Positions 14,646 to 22,511 of a stretch of 37,451 nucleotides of DNA are shown piece after piece. Location: positions 10,252 to 47,702 of the forward strand of contig JAHDDY010000023.1 of NCBI GenBank assembly GCA_020629115.1, given 5' to 3'. Both the position numbers and the translations under genes were made by a program. Within the stretch, counting starts at the first letter, position 1, and each line of letters starts with the position of its first letter. A model generated the notes under the pieces. It had not been told where the DNA came from and ran no database searches. It was given only the letters and a program-made list of their open reading frames with translations. Source of the stretch: Paracoccaceae bacterium. Lineage in GTDB: Bacteria; Pseudomonadota; Alphaproteobacteria; Rhodobacterales; Rhodobacteraceae.

Positions 14646-15120
14646 CGAAGAAGACCGTCTCGTGAGGTCCGCCGAGGCGGATGTCGAGGCGGTATGCCCC
14701 GTCCGCCCCCTTCGACGCAACCAGCGTCTCGCGGCGTTCGACGGGGATGCGGGCCATGGCGTTGTCCGCGCTCCGGTCGGCATCGGGAAAGTAGAGCCGC
14801 GTATGCAGGCCCAGATTGATGCCCCGGGCGACGATCCACAGATCGACGAAGGGCCGCGCCCCGGGCCGCGCGGCGCGCAGGGACCAGGCCCCGGCCCCGT
14901 CGGTGGCGCAGCGCGCCCAGACGCCGCCCTCCTGCATCATCTCGATCAGCGCATCGGCGACGGGCGCGCCCTCGGCATCGAACAGGCCGCCGCCCAGCAG
15001 CACCCCGTCGGCGGGCGCGGCGCGATGCAGGGGGCGCATCGCCGCGCCGTCCGGCATCATGCCGATGTGCAGGAACGGCCCGGCGGTCTGGGACGGTGTC
15101 TCCCGCAACGGCGCGCTCAC
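14638..15120 (-). CDS. pcaG: Protocatechuate 3,4-dioxygenase alpha subunit (short form)
   Basis: PcaG is the non-iron-binding alpha subunit of the intradiol dioxygenase that opens protocatechuate to beta-carboxymuconate. The family marks are TPSQTAGPFLHIG near the start, DALIE, LWIVARGINLGLHTRLYFPD, and the GPHETVFFDA C-terminus. The GTG at 15120 overlaps the pcaH stop (GTGA). At 160 residues it is clearly shorter than the roughly 200 usual for PcaG: after DALIEMMQEGG it passes almost directly to WARCATDGAGAW, so the usual Q-A-x-A-G-x-Y region and part of the following loop are missing. The frame is intact, so it is probably functional but trimmed. Confidence 0.88.
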   Translation of the reverse strand: MSAPLRETPSQTAGPFLHIGMMPDGAAMRPLHRAAPADGVLLGGGLFDAEGAPVADALIEMMQEGGVWARCATDGAGAWSLRAARPGARPFVDLWIVARGINLGLHTRLYFPDADRSADNAMARIPVERRETLVASKGADGAYRLDIRLGGPHETVFFDA

Positions 15121-15812
15121 GGCTCCACCGGCGTCGCCCGCCGCCCCCGCAGCACGATGTCGAAGCGCCAGGCGCGGGCGTCCATGGGCCGGTCGTTCGC
15201 CGGATCGTACCGCGCGGTCAGGGCCTCGACCGCCCCCGCATCCGGCAGCGTCGCGACGATGGGACAGTGCCGGATCATCGGGTCGCCCTCGAAATACATC
15301 TGCGTCACCAGCCGCTGGGGGAAGGCCCATCCGAAGACGGAGAAATGGACATGCGCGGGCCGCCAGGCATTCGGCCCGTTCGGGAAGGGGTAGGCCCCCG
15401 GCATCACCGTGTCGAAACGGTAGGCACCCTCCCCGTCCGTCAGCACCCGCCCGCATCCCGCGAAGTTCGGATCGAGCGGCGCGAGATAGCCGTCCCGCGC
15501 ATGGCGGTAGCGTCCGCCCGCATTGGCCTGCCAGATCTCCAGCAGCGCGCCCGGCACCCCGCGCCCCGCCTCGTCCAGCACCCGCCCGTGGACGAGGATG
15601 CGCGGGCCTATGGCCATCTCGCCGGGGCGGGCGGCATTGCGGATCAGGTCGTGGTCCAGCGACCCGATATCCGCCGTGCCGAAGACGGGACCGGACAGGT
15701 CTGCCTCCTCCGGATCGAGCGGGACGAGGGCCTCGCGCGGCGCGCGGTGGACGGAACTGAAATATCCCGGCGTCAGGGCGGGCGGATGGCGGGATCGGTC
15801 GCGCGGGGTCAC
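15117..15812 (-). CDS. pcaH: Protocatechuate 3,4-dioxygenase beta subunit
   Basis: This 231-residue iron-binding subunit carries the catalytic Fe(III). All four ligands are seen: Y102 in GGRYRHARD, Y141 in GAYPFPNG, and H154 and H156 in RPAHVHFSVFG. Their spacings (39, 13 and 2) are those expected for PcaH. LEIWQANAGGRY is the intradiol dioxygenase signature. The GTG start at 15812 overlaps the pcaC stop (GTGA), and the stop overlaps pcaG. Upstream residues in the same open frame are Arg/Gly-rich shadow of pcaC. It acts in the cytoplasm in the beta-ketoadipate pathway. Confidence 0.95.
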   Translation of the reverse strand: MTPRDRSRHPPALTPGYFSSVHRAPREALVPLDPEEADLSGPVFGTADIGSLDHDLIRNAARPGEMAIGPRILVHGRVLDEAGRGVPGALLEIWQANAGGRYRHARDGYLAPLDPNFAGCGRVLTDGEGAYRFDTVMPGAYPFPNGPNAWRPAHVHFSVFGWAFPQRLVTQMYFEGDPMIRHCPIVATLPDAGAVEALTARYDPANDRPMDARAWRFDIVLRGRRATPVEP

Positions 15813-16189
15813 GGCTCGACCCCCATCTCGGCGTAGGTCGCTTTCGCCACCTTCAGCGCGCGGTTCGCCGCCGGCACGCCCGCGTATACGGCGACATGCA
15901 GCAGCGCCTCGCGCACCTCCGCCGGCGTCGCGCCGGTATTGGCGGTGGCGCGGATGTGCATGGCCACCTCGTCCCAATGCCCGCCCGCCGCCAGCAACGC
16001 CAGCGTGACGAGCGACCGCTCGCGCGGGGTCAGCCCCTCCCGCGCCCAGACGCTTCCCCACGCGCCTTCCGTGATGAGGGTCTGGAACGGCGCGTCGAAG
16101 GCGGTTTTGACGGCTTCGGCGCGATCGACATGCGCGTCGCCCAGCACGGAGCGCCGCACCCGCATCCCGTCCTCGTAGCGTTCGGTCAT
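15809..16189 (-). CDS. pcaC: 4-carboxymuconolactone decarboxylase
   Basis: This 126-residue cytoplasmic CMD-family enzyme decarboxylates gamma-carboxymuconolactone to beta-ketoadipate enol-lactone. It shows the conserved LTPRERSLVTLALLAAGGHWDE region, then the MHIRATANTGATPAEVREALLH helix pair and AVYAGVPAANRAL. It leads the pcaC-H-G-hisG-murI overlap set. The partner genes pcaB and pcaD, and a pcaQ regulator, are not in the window, so the pathway must be completed elsewhere. The 83 bases upstream contain a hairpin after rnj, and no firm promoter could be named. Confidence 0.93.
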   Translation of the reverse strand: MTERYEDGMRVRRSVLGDAHVDRAEAVKTAFDAPFQTLITEGAWGSVWAREGLTPRERSLVTLALLAAGGHWDEVAMHIRATANTGATPAEVREALLHVAVYAGVPAANRALKVAKATYAEMGVEP

Positions 16190-16236
16190 GCTGATTCTCG
16201 AATATCAGGCTGCATTGCCAATCGGTTCGAGTTCAC

Positions 16237-16266
16237 CTCCGTTCCCGGCGAAGACCGGGGACGGAG
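16237..16266 (-). terminator. Hairpin just after the RNase J gene
   Basis: On the minus strand CTCCGT-C-CCCGG (16266-16255) pairs with CCGGG-A-ACGGAG (16248-16237): eleven base pairs, one internal mismatch and a 6-base loop. It begins 6 bases after the RNase J stop codon. No U-run follows. It may stop or stabilise the end of the long nuo-to-rnj transcript, or sit in the leader of the pca operon. Confidence 0.45.
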
Positions 16267-16272
16267 GGGTCT

Positions 16273-17943
16273 CTAATCGTCCTCGATCCGAGTGATGAAG
16301 ACGACCGTCTCGGGCTTCTTGCCCCAGAGCTTGTTCGCGGTCCGCCGGGCGACCTGACTCACCAGTTCCTCCAGCGAATCGTCATCCATGCGCCGCTTGC
16401 GCGGGGCGTCCTCGATGGCGTCGTCGATGGCCTCGGCGATGCGCTCCTCGAAGGTGCCGCCCTTTCGGCCCGTGCGCTTCGGCGCGCCGGTGGTGCGCAC
16501 GTCCGATTCCACGACCAGTTCGCCCTCGTCGTCCATCACGACCGAGACGGCGATATGGCCGTTCATCGCCATGCGCTTGCGGTCGCGGACCACGCCGTCC
16601 TGCGAGCCGATGACCATGTTGCCGTCGCGGTAGAGACGCCCCGCATGCACCTCGTCCACGACGCGCGGGCCGTTGGCGGCGACGTGGAGCATCTGGCCGT
16701 TGGTCACGACGAAGGACTGCGCCGCGCCCCAGTCGAGCGCCGAGGCGGCGTGCTCGTGCAGGTGCCGGTGCTCGCCATGCATGGGAATGGCGTATTTCGG
16801 CTTCACCAGCTTGTAGAGTTCCTCCATCTCGTCACGGCAGGCGTGGCCCGAGACGTGGATATGGGCCGAATCGGCGTCGATGATCTCGATCCCGCGCTCG
16901 ACCAGCTTGTTCTGGATGCGCGCGACCTCGACCTCGTTGCCGGGGATGGTGCGCGAGGAATAGATCACCGTATCGCCCTTGCCGAGCGAGACGACCGGAT
17001 GGGTGTCGGCGGCGATGCGGGCCACCGCCGCGCGGTTCTCCCCCTGCGAGCCGGTGACGAGGTAGAAGAGGTTCTCGTCCGGGATCTCGCGCGCCTGATC
17101 CTCCGTCACCGTATCCGGGAAGTTGGCGGCGGCACCGGACCGCTCGCCGGCGGCGATCATGCGCTTCATCGCCCGCCCGGCCACGCAGACGGCCCGCTCG
17201 TTCGCCGTCGCCGCGTCGGCGAGGCTCTTGAGCCGCGCGACGTTCGAGGCGAAGGTGGTCGCGGCCACCTTGCCGGTGCAGCCCGCGATGACCTTGCGCA
17301 GGTTGTCCTGGATCGTCTTCTCGCCCCCGGCGCGGCCCGGCTCGAACACGTTGGTCGAATCGCAGACCATGGCGAGGACGCCCTCCTCGCCCAGCTTCGC
17401 GAGCGCGTCCTTGTCCATCGGCTTGCCGTAGACCGGATCGGGGTCGATCTTGAAATCCGCCGTATGGAAGACGGTCCCGGCCGGCGTGCGGATGACGAGC
17501 GCGCTCGTCTCGGGCACCGAATGGGTCATGGGAAAGAAGCTGACCTCGAACTTGCCGACATTTACCGGCGTGTTCGGCTCGACGGTCTTGATGTGCTTGG
17601 GGCTGGCCCCGGCCTCCTCCATCTTGCGGCGGGCGATCTCGGCCGAGAAGGCGGTGCAGTAGATGGGCGCCTTCAGCGTGTCGTACAGCGTGCCGACCGC
17701 GCCGATATGGTCCTCGTGGGCATGGGTGATGAACACCGCGTCCAGCTTGTCGGCCCGCTCGGCGATCCATTTCGGATCGGGCGTCATCGTCTCCACGCCG
17801 GGCGCCTGCGCCTCGTCGGGAAAGCCGATGCCGCAATCGACCATGATCCACCGCTGGGCCCGTTCGGGGCCGTAGCCGTAGAGATACATGTTCATGCCGA
17901 TCTCGTCGGTGCCGCCCAGCGGCAGGTAATACAGGCCGTCCAT
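16273..17943 (-). CDS. rnj: Ribonuclease J
   Basis: This cytoplasmic metallo-beta-lactamase/beta-CASP ribonuclease of 556 residues has 5'-exo and endo activity and is used for mRNA turnover and rRNA maturation in alphaproteobacteria. The metal motif HAHEDH gives H74, H76, D78 and H79; further motifs are MTHSVPETSAL, TADFKID, CDSTNVF and VSGHACRDEM. The ATG at 17943 has GGAG 5 bases before it, whereas a GTG two codons earlier overlaps the coaX stop (GTGA) but lacks a ribosome site; either would work. It ends the nuoN-birA-coaX-rnj overlap chain, an order conserved in many alphaproteobacteria. Confidence 0.95.
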   Translation of the reverse strand: MDGLYYLPLGGTDEIGMNMYLYGYGPERAQRWIMVDCGIGFPDEAQAPGVETMTPDPKWIAERADKLDAVFITHAHEDHIGAVGTLYDTLKAPIYCTAFSAEIARRKMEEAGASPKHIKTVEPNTPVNVGKFEVSFFPMTHSVPETSALVIRTPAGTVFHTADFKIDPDPVYGKPMDKDALAKLGEEGVLAMVCDSTNVFEPGRAGGEKTIQDNLRKVIAGCTGKVAATTFASNVARLKSLADAATANERAVCVAGRAMKRMIAAGERSGAAANFPDTVTEDQAREIPDENLFYLVTGSQGENRAAVARIAADTHPVVSLGKGDTVIYSSRTIPGNEVEVARIQNKLVERGIEIIDADSAHIHVSGHACRDEMEELYKLVKPKYAIPMHGEHRHLHEHAASALDWGAAQSFVVTNGQMLHVAANGPRVVDEVHAGRLYRDGNMVIGSQDGVVRDRKRMAMNGHIAVSVVMDDEGELVVESDVRTTGAPKRTGRKGGTFEERIAEAIDDAIEDAPRKRRMDDDSLEELVSQVARRTANKLWGKKPETVVFITRIEDD

Positions 17944-17945
17944 TA

Positions 17946-18734
17946 TCACTCCCGGCGCGTCGCCTTCGCGTTGCGCGCATAGATTTCAACCAGCCCCCGC
18001 ATCGTGAGGCTATCGTCCACGTGATCGATCACGTCCGTTCCCTTGGCGAAGAGCGGCGAGAGACCGCCCGTGGCGATCACCGTCATCGACGCGCCGCGCT
18101 CTTCCCTGATCCTGTTGCAGACGCCCTCTATCAGCCCGACATAACCCCAGTATATGCCCGATTGCATGGCCGAGACCGTATCCGTACCGATCACGAGGGC
18201 AGGCCGCTCCACCGCGATGCGCGGCAGCTTGGCCGCAGCCTGATGTAGGGCGGCGAGGGACAGATTCACCCCCGGTGCGATCACGCCGCCGATATAGGCC
18301 CCCTCCCCGTTCACCACGTCGAAGGTGGTGCCCGTGCCGAAGTCGAGGATGACGAGGTCCGGGCCGTAGGTCGTGAGCGCGGCGCGGGCGTTGACCACCC
18401 GGTCGGCCCCCACCTCCTGCGGCCGGGGCATCTTAACCTCGATGCCGATGTCGCAGTCGGCTTCGCCGATGACGAGGGGGTCGGCGTTGAAGTATTTCCG
18501 CGCGAGGGTCTTGAGGTTGAACAGCGTCTGCGGCGCGACGGTGGCGATGACCGCACCCTTGACCGCCTTGCGCCCGATATCACCGAGCTTCATCAGGTGG
18601 TCGAGCCAGACGAAATACTCGTCCGCCGTGCGGCGCGCGTCGGTGGCGATGCGCCACTCCGCCTGCGGCTCGCCGTCCTCGTAGAAGGCGAAGACGGTGT
18701 TCGTGTTGCCCACGTCGATGGCCAGCAGCATCAT
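17946..18734 (-). CDS. coaX: Type III pantothenate kinase
   Basis: This 262-residue cytoplasmic ASKHA-fold kinase phosphorylates pantothenate, the first step of coenzyme A synthesis. The N-terminal phosphate loop is DVGNTNT (7-13). GADRVVNARAAL and the second phosphate motif DFGTGTTFDVV follow, and GGVIAPGVNLSLAALHQAAA is the usual substrate-side helix. The type III form is feedback-insensitive in characterised relatives. The ATG at 18734 overlaps the birA stop (ATGA), with a second ATG directly after it. Its own stop overlaps the region of the RNase J start. Confidence 0.95.
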   Translation of the reverse strand: MMLLAIDVGNTNTVFAFYEDGEPQAEWRIATDARRTADEYFVWLDHLMKLGDIGRKAVKGAVIATVAPQTLFNLKTLARKYFNADPLVIGEADCDIGIEVKMPRPQEVGADRVVNARAALTTYGPDLVILDFGTGTTFDVVNGEGAYIGGVIAPGVNLSLAALHQAAAKLPRIAVERPALVIGTDTVSAMQSGIYWGYVGLIEGVCNRIREERGASMTVIATGGLSPLFAKGTDVIDHVDDSLTMRGLVEIYARNAKATRRE

Positions 18735-19456
18735 GCCCCTCCCGGAAAGTGCACGTCGCCCGCGTGGATGGCGCGCCGGCCCGTTCCCGTTTGCAACAGC
18801 ATCGCGCCGGTCGCGTCAAGCGTCTCGAAGGTGCCGGTCACCGTCTCCGCGGGCAAGCGCGCCTCGACGGCCTCGCCGAGACGCGCGGCACGGGCGAGCC
18901 AGTCGGCGCGTATCGCGTCGAAGCCGCGGCGCTCGAAAAGGTCGAGGCGGATGGCCATGGCGTTCTGGAGATGCGCGAGGGTCGCATCCGGATCGGGTGG
19001 CGCACCGCCGGTCGTCCCGGCAATGCTCGTCGCGGGCCAGCGGGTTCCGGTCGGCGCGTGGGCGAGATTGAGGCCGATGCCGACGGACAGCCATCGCCCG
19101 CCGTCGCCCTGCCCCGATTCCAGCAGGACCCCGGCGACCTTGCGCCCGTCCAGCAGCACGTCGTTCGGCCACTTGAGCGCGACCGCCGCATCGGGCGCAA
19201 GGGCCGCGACCGTATCGGCGACGGCGAGGCAGGCGACGAAGGAATGCAGCGCCGCCCGCGCCGCGTCGTCCGCCACGGGCATCAGCAGCGTCGCGAGGAG
19301 ATTGCCCCGTGCCGAGGCCCAGTCGCGCCCGGACCGTCCGCGTCCCGCCGTCTGTCCGGCGGCTACGATCCAGACGGGACCGCGCTTCCCGGCAGCGGCC
19401 CGTCGGGCGGCCTCGGCGCTGGTGCTGTCGAGGGTCTCGAAGCGGATCGTCCTCAC
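18731..19456 (-). CDS. birA: Biotin--[acetyl-CoA-carboxylase] ligase
   Basis: This 241-residue cytoplasmic biotin protein ligase attaches biotin to the carboxyl-carrier protein. The biotinyl-AMP loop is GQTAGRGRSGRDWAS, followed by GNLLATLLMPV, LKWPNDVLLDGRKVAGVLLE and a VGIGLNLAH segment. The N-terminal helix-turn-helix of the E. coli repressor is absent, so it is a ligase only. The start is GTG at 19456, overlapping the nuoN stop by 4 bases. Placement directly after nuoN is common in alphaproteobacteria. Confidence 0.95.
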   Translation of the reverse strand: MRTIRFETLDSTSAEAARRAAAGKRGPVWIVAAGQTAGRGRSGRDWASARGNLLATLLMPVADDAARAALHSFVACLAVADTVAALAPDAAVALKWPNDVLLDGRKVAGVLLESGQGDGGRWLSVGIGLNLAHAPTGTRWPATSIAGTTGGAPPDPDATLAHLQNAMAIRLDLFERRGFDAIRADWLARAARLGEAVEARLPAETVTGTFETLDATGAMLLQTGTGRRAIHAGDVHFPGGA

Positions 19457-20913
19457 CGGGCGTAGATCGTCGCCGCGTCCGCCGCCATCTCCGTCACGCC
19501 GAGGCCGCCGATGACGAAGAGGATCATCACCGCCGCCGACAGGCCCAGCACCGCGCGGAACTCGCCGCCCATCGGGCCGTCGAAGCCCTCCGCCGCCTCG
19601 TCGAAGACCATGATCTTCACGAGGCGCAGGTAGTAGAACGCGCTGATGACCGCCGCGACGGTGGCGATGACGAGCAGCCAGATCAGCCCCGCCTCAACCG
19701 CCGCGCCGAACGTGTACCACTTGGCCCAGAAGCCCGCGAGCGGGGGGATGCCGGCGAGGGAGAACATCAGCACCGTCAGGCACAGCGCCGAGAAGCCGTC
19801 CCGCTGCCAGAGGCCCGACAGATCGGATATCTTCGTCATCGCCACATCGTTGCGGCGCATGGTCAGGATGTAGGCGAAGACGCCGAGGTTCATCGTCATG
19901 TAAATCGCGAGGTACACCAGGACGGAGGTCGCCCCGGCTTCGGTTCCCGCCGCCATGCCGACGAGGGCGAAGCCCATGTGGCCGATGGAGGAATAGGCCA
20001 TCAGGCGCTTGATATCCGTCTGCCCGATGGCGGCGATGGAGCCGACGAGCATCGAGGCGGCGGCGAGGAAGGAGACGATCTGCTGCCACTCGGGCACCAT
20101 GGTCGGGCCGAACCCGTCGTAGAGCACCCGCACCATCAGCACGGCCGCCGCCATCTTCGGCGCGGTGGCCATGAAGGCGGTGATCGGGGTCGGCGCGCCC
20201 TCGTAGACGTCCGGCGTCCACATGTGGAAGGGCGCGGCGGAGATCTTGAAGGCGAGGCCGGCCAGCACGAAGGCCAGACCGATGACCAGCCCCACGTTCG
20301 GCTCGCCCTCGGCGATCCGCTCCGCGATGACGACGAACTCGGTGCTGACGGTCGCGCCGTAGACGAAGGACGCGCCGAAGAGCAGGAGGCCCGACGACAG
20401 CGCGCCGAGGACGAAGTATTTCAGCCCCGCCTCGGTCGAGCGCACCGAATCGCGCCGGAAGGAGGCGAGCACGTAGAGCGAGAGCGATTGCAGCTCCAGC
20501 CCCATGTAGAGCGCGATGAGGTCGGCCGAGGAGACCATCATCGCCATGCCGAGCGCGGCCAGCGCGACGAGGACGGGGAACTCGAAGATCAGCAGCTTGG
20601 CGCGCTGCATGTACTGGCGCGACAGGATCAGGATGATCGCGGTGCCGAAGAAGATGAACACCTTCGCGAAGCGGCTGACCCCGTCGGAGACGAAGACGCC
20701 GCCAAAGGCGTATTGCGTATCCCCGCCGCCCAGGAAGGCGGCGATGCCCGCGAGGGTCAGCAGGCCGACTGTCAGCCAGTGCACCAGCAGAGCCCCGGCC
20801 TGGTTCTGGCGGAAGACGCCCACCATCAGCAGCGCCAGCGCGCCGATGGCGAGCAGCAGCTCCGGCGCGGCGGCGGCGAGGTTCAGGACGGGCGTGGGCG
20901 AGGTGGTGAGCAT
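19453..20913 (-). CDS. nuoN: NADH-quinone oxidoreductase subunit N
   Basis: This 486-residue antiporter-like membrane subunit of complex I has about 14 transmembrane helices and takes part in proton pumping. Family signs are ALYMGLELQSLSLYVLASF with the key Glu in the MGLELQS motif, the discontinuous-helix region AAPFHMWTPDVYEGAPTPI, and the DIKRLMAYSSIGHMGF segment. An AAGGA lies just before the ATG at 20913, 13 bases after the nuoM stop. Its stop overlaps birA. Confidence 0.97.
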   Translation of the reverse strand: MLTTSPTPVLNLAAAAPELLLAIGALALLMVGVFRQNQAGALLVHWLTVGLLTLAGIAAFLGGGDTQYAFGGVFVSDGVSRFAKVFIFFGTAIILILSRQYMQRAKLLIFEFPVLVALAALGMAMMVSSADLIALYMGLELQSLSLYVLASFRRDSVRSTEAGLKYFVLGALSSGLLLFGASFVYGATVSTEFVVIAERIAEGEPNVGLVIGLAFVLAGLAFKISAAPFHMWTPDVYEGAPTPITAFMATAPKMAAAVLMVRVLYDGFGPTMVPEWQQIVSFLAAASMLVGSIAAIGQTDIKRLMAYSSIGHMGFALVGMAAGTEAGATSVLVYLAIYMTMNLGVFAYILTMRRNDVAMTKISDLSGLWQRDGFSALCLTVLMFSLAGIPPLAGFWAKWYTFGAAVEAGLIWLLVIATVAAVISAFYYLRLVKIMVFDEAAEGFDGPMGGEFRAVLGLSAAVMILFVIGGLGVTEMAADAATIYAR

Positions 20914-20926
20914 GGCGTCCTTCCCC

Positions 20927-22507
20927 TCAATGCGCGGCGGATGCGGCGGTGGACGCGGCAGCGTCCCCCGGCTGGATCAGCAGCGACTCGGGCGCGCCGA
21001 CGGCGGCGTGATAGTTTTCGAGAAGATCGGCCACGGCCGGGCTGAACACGTCGAGCATGGCCGAGGCGTTGATGCCGAAATAGAGCGTCGCGGCGATCAG
21101 CGGGGCCATGATGACGATCTCGCGGGTCGTCATGTCCTCGATGGTCTCCAGCGCCGGGTTCGTGATCGTGCCGAAGACGACGCGGCGGTACAGCCACAGC
21201 GCGTAGCCCGCCGAGAGGATCACCCCCGTCGCGGCGACGAAGGCGATGAAGGTATTGACCTTGAACGCCCCCATCATCGTCATGAACTCGCCCACGAAGC
21301 CCGACGTGCCCGGCAAACCGACATTGGCCATGGTGAAGAGCAGGAAGACGGTCGCGTAGATCGGCATCCGCGTGACGAGACCGCCATAGGCCGCGATCTC
21401 GCGCGTGTGCATCCGGTCGTAGATCACTCCGACCGACAGGAACAGCGCGCCCGAGATGAATCCGTGGGAGATCATCTGGTAGATCGCCCCGTCCACCCCC
21501 TGCTGCGTCGCGGTGAAGATGCCCATGGTCACGAAGCCCATATGGGCGACCGAGCTGTAGGCGATCAGCTTCTTGATGTCCTCCTGCATCAGCGCGACCA
21601 GCGACGTGTAGACGATGGCGATGACGCTGAGCGCGAAGACGAAGTTCGCGAGCTGATCCGACGCGATGGGGAACATCGGCAGGTTGAAGCGGATAAAGCC
21701 GTAGCCGCCGAGCTTCAGCAGGATCGCGGCCAGCACCACGGAGCCGGCGGTCGGGGCCTCCACATGCGCGTCGGGCAGCCAGGTATGCACCGGCCACATC
21801 GGCATCTTCACCGCGAAGCTGGCGAAGAAGGCGAACCACAGGAGCGTCTGCACCCCCGCGCCCAGCTCGATGCCCAGCACCTCGAACGGTTCGGACGGGA
21901 ATTCGTGCGTCAGCAGGAACGCGATATCCGTCGTGCCCGCGTAGTTGGCCATCCACAGCATGGCGATGAGCATGAGGATGGAGCCGAGCAGCGTGTAGAG
22001 AAAGAACTTGAAGCTGGCATAGACGCGCCGCCCCCCGCCCCAGACCCCGATGATGATGAACATCGGGATGAGGCCCGCCTCGAAGAAGAGATAGAACAGG
22101 AACAGATCCAGCGCCACGAAGACGCCGATCATCAGCGTCTCCAGGATCAGGAAGGCGGCAAGGTACTGCGCCACCCGCTTGTCCACGTCCCAGCTCGCCA
22201 GGATGACCAGCGGCATGATGCCGGTGGTGAGCAGGACGAACAGGATCGAGATGCCATCCACGCCGAGCTTGTAGCTCAGCCCCCCCAGCCAGTCGACGTC
22301 CGTCACGAACTGGAAGCCTGTATCGGTCGGATCGAAACCGAGGAACAGGACGACGGAGAGCAGAAACGTGATGACGGTGATCGCGAGCGACCAGCGCCGC
22401 GCGGCCAGCCGCTCCGCCTCGCGTCCGCCGCCCATCCACAGGAGCACCAAGCCGCCGAAGAGCGGCAGCCACAGGATGAGATTGAGCAGGAACCCTTCGC
22501 TGGTCAT
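20927..22507 (-). CDS. nuoM: NADH-quinone oxidoreductase subunit M
   Basis: This 526-residue antiporter-like membrane subunit of complex I is a proton channel with about 14 helices. The marks are [18 protein letters not shown] with the conserved Glu, [35 protein letters not shown], and a C-terminal [14 protein letters not shown] motif. It starts 4 bases after the nuoL stop. The last residues are Ala-rich and variable. Its position between nuoL and nuoN is the normal order. Confidence 0.97.
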   Translation of the reverse strand: MTSEGFLLNLILWLPLFGGLVLLWMGGGREAERLAARRWSLAITVITFLLSVVLFLGFDPTDTGFQFVTDVDWLGGLSYKLGVDGISILFVLLTTGIMPLVILASWDVDKRVAQYLAAFLILETLMIGVFVALDLFLFYLFFEAGLIPMFIIIGVWGGGRRVYASFKFFLYTLLGSILMLIAMLWMANYAGTTDIAFLLTHEFPSEPFEVLGIELGAGVQTLLWFAFFASFAVKMPMWPVHTWLPDAHVEAPTAGSVVLAAILLKLGGYGFIRFNLPMFPIASDQLANFVFALSVIAIVYTSLVALMQEDIKKLIAYSSVAHMGFVTMGIFTATQQGVDGAIYQMISHGFISGALFLSVGVIYDRMHTREIAAYGGLVTRMPIYATVFLLFTMANVGLPGTSGFVGEFMTMMGAFKVNTFIAFVAATGVILSAGYALWLYRRVVFGTITNPALETIEDMTTREIVIMAPLIAATLYFGINASAMLDVFSPAVADLLENYHAAVGAPESLLIQPGDAAASTAASAAH

Positions 22508-22511
22508 CCGG

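Noticed and set aside
16190-16236. PcaQ-type operator upstream of pcaC
   Set aside because: A CTCGAA...TTCGAG inverted pair is present, but it does not match the ATAACC-N4-GGTTAT pattern known for PcaQ, and it lies too near the start codon.
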